Shown one piece after another: positions 63,089-64,000 of a stretch of DNA of 64,000 nt. This stretch comes from Mallotus nudiflorus (taxonomy: Eukaryota > Streptophyta > Magnoliopsida > Malpighiales > Euphorbiaceae). The stretch covers positions 246,914-310,913 of the forward strand of contig CANTUR010000681.1 in assembly GCA_947683625.1 (NCBI GenBank), read 5' to 3'. Every line of letters begins with the position of its first letter. The first letter of the stretch is position 1. The translations under genes were made by a program, and so were the position numbers. Under the pieces are notes generated by a model. It searched no databases. It was not told the origin of the DNA and saw only the letters and a list, made by a program, of their open reading frames with translations.

Positions 63089-64000
63089 ATATACAAAAAC
63101 AGGAAGAAATAGAAAAACACAGTGCTTCATCTCCTTCTTCCCCGTGCCATCCCGTTCCCTAACTGTCAGTGTGCCTCCCTTGCCTCTGCCGTTGACCACT
63201 TCCTTCCTCTACCAGCTTCGTCGCCCTCCTCCTCATCCTCCGATCTCCGGAACGCAGAAACAAAGCAACAACAGCAACTCTATTTTTTCTGGCCATTCTT
63301 GGTTCCGACCACCATTTCAAGCATTTCTAGTCTCTGTCAACTCGTCTAGCTCTGGTGAAGTTGATTCCTAGCTCCGTTTGAGCTTAAACCTGATCGTTTG
63401 TGGGTTTTCTTAATTTTTTGGTTTTGAGCTATTCTATTATTTATTTACTTTTAGTTGATTTTTGCAAACTCCCTTTACAAATGTTGATCCTAGTAGCTTA
63501 ATCTTCCTAGAAATATTTTTGTTTGAATTTTTGGAATTTATTTTAATTTTGGTGAATTTTTATTATTTTTTATTATATATTTAATTTTCATAAATTAATT
63601 TATTTAATTATAAAATTGGTTGATTTGGTGTTAGATTAGGTTGATATTAATTTTCAATGTTGAGAAATTAATTTTTGAGAATATTATATAATTTTTATGA
63701 ATATTTTTAGTTTATGTATATATTGAAATATTAGGTTAAATGTATATTTGAGTTGAAATTATTGGCTAAATATATGTTTTAGATGATATTAGTATATTAC
63801 ATGTTGATAAAATAATTTTAATGATTTTTATAAATTATTTACTATTTTTAACTAATTCATACTAATTTTCAAAAATTATTTTCAAATAATATATTATTTA
63901 CTAAATTGGTAATTAAATGGGTTTTTAATTACTTTTAATATATATTTAGGCTATTTTAGTTATTTGAATATATAAAGTGAATTTTCATTATTTTATTGTG
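62593..64000 (+). repeat. 3' LTR of the outer element (family B), cut by the window end
   Basis: It begins ATTAACAATCCTAAT, where the 5' LTR has AGTAATAACCCTAAT, so the two ends decayed separately. It stays collinear with 19,586 onward: TA tract (63,042-63,092, longer than in the 5' copy), C/T-rich leader (63,120-63,380), then T-rich sequence. About 1.7 kb should follow outside the window. Confidence 0.9.
63042..63092. repeat. (TA)n microsatellite
   Basis: TA tract of about 50 bases with one break, at the promoter position of the outer 3' LTR. The 5' LTR has only about 24 bases here. Confidence 0.93.

Larger units (their letters stand above)
19586..64000 (+). mobile_element. Outer family B Ty3/gypsy element, opened by four nested insertions
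   Basis: Plus-strand chromovirus element. Pieces: 5' LTR 19,586-22,752; internal pieces 22,753-22,759, 34,258-36,461, 41,388-42,439, 49,603-50,929 and 62,195-62,592; 3' LTR from 62,593 past the window end. With nested DNA and one copy of each target duplication removed, the internal region is 4,988 bp, one base from the 4,989 bp of the complete element at 22,760-34,252, and its domains run gag, PR, RT, RNase H, IN, chromodomain-like in order. It inserted into the ABC transporter remnant. All coding parts carry frameshifts and stops, so it is the oldest full-structure element here. Confidence 0.88.

Overview
The window is nuclear DNA from a flowering plant, probably a eudicot. It is very AT-rich and is almost wholly built of long-terminal-repeat (LTR) retrotransposons of the Ty3/gypsy chromovirus type (Tekay/Del-like: initiator-Met tRNA primer site, gag-pol in one frame, chromodomain-like end of integrase, LTRs of about 3.1-3.3 kb). 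The only host-gene material is a broken tau-class glutathione S-transferase gene and a fragment of a PDR/ABCG transporter gene. No intact protein-coding gene is visible, and no rRNA, tRNA or CRISPR. The species cannot be named from this sequence.

Two related LTR families occur. I call them A (sense start TGTAATATCCCG, sense end GTGACA) and B (sense start like TGTAATAACCCT). They share primer site, internal region and several hairpin blocks inside the LTR.

1-14,110: stacked LTRs. An old B-like LTR (12,170-~14,110) received a B LTR (1-12,169, left end outside the window), which received a solo A LTR (1,517-11,255, TSD AATAA), which received two further solo A LTRs (4,743-7,960, TSD ATAAA; 8,032-11,245, TSD GGATA).

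14,111-19,585: the genic island. A GST pseudogene with TATA box, two exons and one intron lies at 14,544-16,766. A PDR transporter fragment (17,336-17,480 plus 19,535-19,585) is split in frame by an unrelated 2,049-bp solo LTR (17,481-19,529, TSD GTTAT) and cut off by the next element.

19,586-64,000+: one plus-strand B-type element, opened by four insertions. (i) A complete minus-strand A element at 22,760-34,252 sits inside the primer-binding site (TSD GTTGG). (ii) A solo A LTR lies at 36,462-41,382 (TSD GAGCA), itself holding a solo LTR at 37,726-39,301 (TSD TATAC). (iii) A solo B LTR lies at 42,440-49,597 (TSD ATTTT), itself holding a solo A LTR at 42,960-46,803. (iv) A second complete minus-strand A element lies at 50,930-62,189 (TSD GAGGT). 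Removing these and one copy of each duplication leaves a 4,988-bp internal region, against 4,989 bp in the complete element at 22,760, which strongly supports the reconstruction.

Both complete elements keep equal-length LTR pairs, primer site, polypurine tract and a single unshifted gag-pol frame of about 1,580 codons. They are killed only by in-frame stops (seven and five), nearly all explained by C-to-T or G-to-A change. The most interesting signal is in the A LTRs. A GC-rich leader ends in a consensus 5' splice site, a matching 3' splice site lies directly before the gag ATG, and the intron so defined would remove a conserved string of hairpins plus the primer site. This suggests that splicing could separate gag-pol mRNA from genomic RNA.
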